From: Staphylococcus pragensis
GTDB lineage: Bacteria; Bacillota; Bacilli; Staphylococcales; Staphylococcaceae
Assembly (NCBI RefSeq): GCF_004785665.1
Contig: NZ_SRPJ01000003.1
Location: 1 to 64,000, forward strand
Reading direction: 5' to 3'
Length of the DNA: 64,000 nucleotides
Position 1 is the stretch's first letter. Each line of letters opens with the position of its first letter. The position numbers and the translations under genes were made by a program. This document shows positions 62,265-64,000 of the stretch, piece after piece. The notes beneath the pieces were generated by a model, which did no database searches, was not told the DNA's origin, and was given only the letters and a program-made list of their open reading frames with translations.

Positions 62265-63129
62265 TACTTTCATAGGTTTGTTTAATTTCATCTAAGCGTT
62301 GGATGAAACTATCGATATATGATTGGGGTTCTAGCATTTTGGCTAATGGTGCCAATTGGTAAGCGATGTAATAGGCATCGTATCTTGTGCAATTGACCCA
62401 GACGAGTAAATTTTTGTCGTAGCGTTCTACTACTTCTTTTATTGAAAATTGTTGTTGAAATTGGTTCCAAATTTGTTCATCTATTTCGAATAAAACAGGG
62501 TTTGAGGCACAATCTTTGATAAATTTTGATTCAAGTACTTTAAATGATTGGATATCTCGTAACGATATAGTATAAATCTTATGCTTTTCTTCATAAGTAA
62601 ACCAATAATCGAAATGCATGTATAAAATAGAGAGTGGTTTAATAACAAATTTTTGATTCTTCACTTCAATGCGAACTAAGTTTTTATTAACTATGGCTTT
62701 TTGAAGTGCCATTAATAACTTGCCCGGTAAAACCTCTGGTCGCACTTTAAACTGATTTAACATTGTCATTAGCATGTGTTTATCTGAAAGTTTGAGCGCA
62801 GCAATAGAACTCGAAAGATATTTATGAATGTCATAATGTAATATTGGCGTTAAACTTTGTAATTTAATTAGTAAACTTAAAATACCTAAGCTATGTTTAG
62901 AACTCGTTTCTTGCTTAAGTTCATAGCCATTACGTTTGTGATTGTATACTACACGCGTATTAGTATGATTCCAATAAGGACTTTCATAGAAAAAAGTATT
63001 GATCGTATTAATATCACGTTGAATAGATTTTTTACTTACATCTGTGAAGTTACGTATATCATCTTGTGTAACGATACGACCATTAAGAAGTAATGTGAGT
63101 AGGTTAAGTATACGACTCGATTTATCCAA
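62251..63129 (-). CDS. WYL-domain/HTH transcriptional regulator
   Basis: A 292-aa regulator. The winged HTH lies at residues 1-60 (SRILNLLTLLLNGRIVTQDD, FTDVSKKSIQRDINTINTFF). A WYL-type C-terminal region follows (KPLSILYMHFDYWFTYEEKH). It may sense nucleotides or metabolites. The start is TTG 63129 after AAAGGGG. It is convergent with the lipoprotein gene, and the target genes are not apparent. Confidence 0.82.
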   Translation of the reverse strand: MDKSSRILNLLTLLLNGRIVTQDDIRNFTDVSKKSIQRDINTINTFFYESPYWNHTNTRVVYNHKRNGYELKQETSSKHSLGILSLLIKLQSLTPILHYDIHKYLSSSIAALKLSDKHMLMTMLNQFKVRPEVLPGKLLMALQKAIVNKNLVRIEVKNQKFVIKPLSILYMHFDYWFTYEEKHKIYTISLRDIQSFKVLESKFIKDCASNPVLFEIDEQIWNQFQQQFSIKEVVERYDKNLLVWVNCTRYDAYYIAYQLAPLAKMLEPQSYIDSFIQRLDEIKQTYESKTEI

Positions 63130-63265
63130 GAATGTTGTCCCCTTTATATCGAAAGTAAACTTACTTTAAAAATTATTTATATCGTACCATATTATTTTTG
63201 TGATGTGTATAATTCTAAAATTAAAAAATTGTGGCGATTAAATGGAATTTTATTGAAGAAATAGA

Positions 63266-63311
63266 AATAGTAGATAATCAGTGTTTAAGCACAAATTATC
63301 CACTATTTTTT
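63266..63311. terminator. Terminator between panE and the WYL regulator region
   Basis: AATAGTAGATAAT and ATTATCCACTATT pair (two mismatches) and run into T residues after the panE stop. Confidence 0.7.
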
Positions 63312-64000
63312 ATTGTTGAGTAAGTGATTGATGTGAAAGTAAAAGCGCATAAATGGTATCAAGATGTGGGGTGTTAAGTTGATGCTTTCTTGCTTGGCGA
63401 TAAATGAATCCTTGAATTGCTTCGACTTCAAGTGGTTGATTCGCAATAACGTCGTAATACATACTTGTTCCCATTTGATTAGGGTAGCCTGCATAAATGT
63501 TCATGATATCTTCGACAATAGTATTTGAAAAATGAATCCCTTCTGCTTTTGCCACTTGTATTCCTTCTGTTAACAACTTTCTACACAGATTATTTACTTC
63601 ATTAATTTTTAAAATTTGAGCGGTATTTCTACCGAGTGCAGTTATTGAATTAATACCTAGATTAACGAGTAATTTATACCATATTTTTTCTTCAATATTC
63701 TCTTCTAAAACAATCTCGATTTTTGTTTTATCAAAGATTTTCTTTAGTTCTGTAGTGTGTGCGTCTTGTTGTAAATGTAGACGATAGTCTCGGAAGTGTG
63801 TGACTTTGTCTTCTGTCTTTTGTCCACTGATATAGACCACAGCCTGATAAGTGTGTTTGAAAGGAAGCTGTGGGAGTAGGCCATAGCCATTTTGAGCCAA
63901 AATAAAAATTGTTTCGCTATGTGCAAGATGGTGAAGTTGTGGCATCAAGGCGTCAAGTTGATGCGTCTTCACGGCAATGATGATAGTGTCGAAAGTCGAC
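63310..64000 (-). CDS. panE: 2-dehydropantoate 2-reductase, N-terminus outside the window
   Basis: The frame is open to the right edge, so the NADPH-binding N-terminus is missing. About 230 residues remain. They include DTIIIAVKTHQLDALMPQ at the edge, then the ApbA_C domain with WYKLLVNLGINSITALGRNT (catalytic Lys and Asn), and EAIQGFIYRQARKHQLNTPH near the end. The enzyme reduces ketopantoate in pantothenate synthesis; paralogues with other substrates are common. It stands alone with its own terminator. Confidence 0.88.
   Translation of the reverse strand, partial: STFDTIIIAVKTHQLDALMPQLHHLAHSETIFILAQNGYGLLPQLPFKHTYQAVVYISGQKTEDKVTHFRDYRLHLQQDAHTTELKKIFDKTKIEIVLEENIEEKIWYKLLVNLGINSITALGRNTAQILKINEVNNLCRKLLTEGIQVAKAEGIHFSNTIVEDIMNIYAGYPNQMGTSMYYDVIANQPLEVEAIQGFIYRQARKHQLNTPHLDTIYALLLSHQSLTQQ

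Overview
The window is AT-rich Firmicutes DNA and reads as a coagulase-negative Staphylococcus. The grounds are an IS431/IS257 end, an rlmH-type SCC attachment sequence, an IcaC homologue, a sitABC manganese operon with a SirR/MntR-type box, a secreted V8-type serine protease and staphylococcal-type lipoproteins. I could not fix the species from the sequence alone.

Layout. Positions 1 to about 12,717 look like the end of a staphylococcal cassette chromosome (SCC) island. It starts inside an IS431 transposase and carries a DUF2971 gene, decayed and intact IS3-family copies, a scar of an alcohol dehydrogenase gene, a VOC protein with a divergent WYL-type regulator, an unfamiliar three-gene operon (5601-9830), the aromatic amino-acid decarboxylase sadA, and decayed genes. 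It ends at 12700-12717 in an 18-bp sequence that encodes Glu-Ala-Tyr-His-Lys-stop, the end of RlmH and the classical SCC direct repeat. From 12.7 kb on, the sequence reads as chromosome: two tubby-like proteins around an MscS channel, a DUF3267 membrane protein, an icaC-like gene with a nonsense codon, dus, an McrBC restriction system with a NucS-like protein nearby, a lone PTS EIIC protein, a seven-gene polysaccharide (capsule-type) operon, and a second EIIC protein.

The middle section (33.5-47.3 kb) holds a small ABC exporter, a two-domain GT2 glycosyltransferase, and then metal and nutrient uptake: sitABC (Mn) with its operator, brnQ, and a methyltransferase-nikABCDE operon. A near-perfect Zur box lies in front of that operon, so zinc status probably controls it. 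From 47.5 kb to the end there is a patatin and PTPS-like pair, a CNNM/CBS protein, a LysR regulator divergent from an SDR and lipocalin pair, an FtsX/LolD-type ABC exporter, an amino-acid permease, a nitroreductase, MBL and VOC proteins, a serine tRNA-like gene with abnormal arms, a secreted serine protease, a DUF4767 lipoprotein, a WYL regulator and the 3' part of panE.

The best candidates for undescribed biology are: (i) the SCC-borne operon 5601-9830, which joins an 808-aa cytosolic protein with a long polar tail, an orphan PD-(D/E)XK-like protein and a secreted DUF1002-like protein ending in an amphipathic helix; (ii) the Zur-controlled methyltransferase-Nik operon; and (iii) the odd tRNA-like gene at 59.9 kb.
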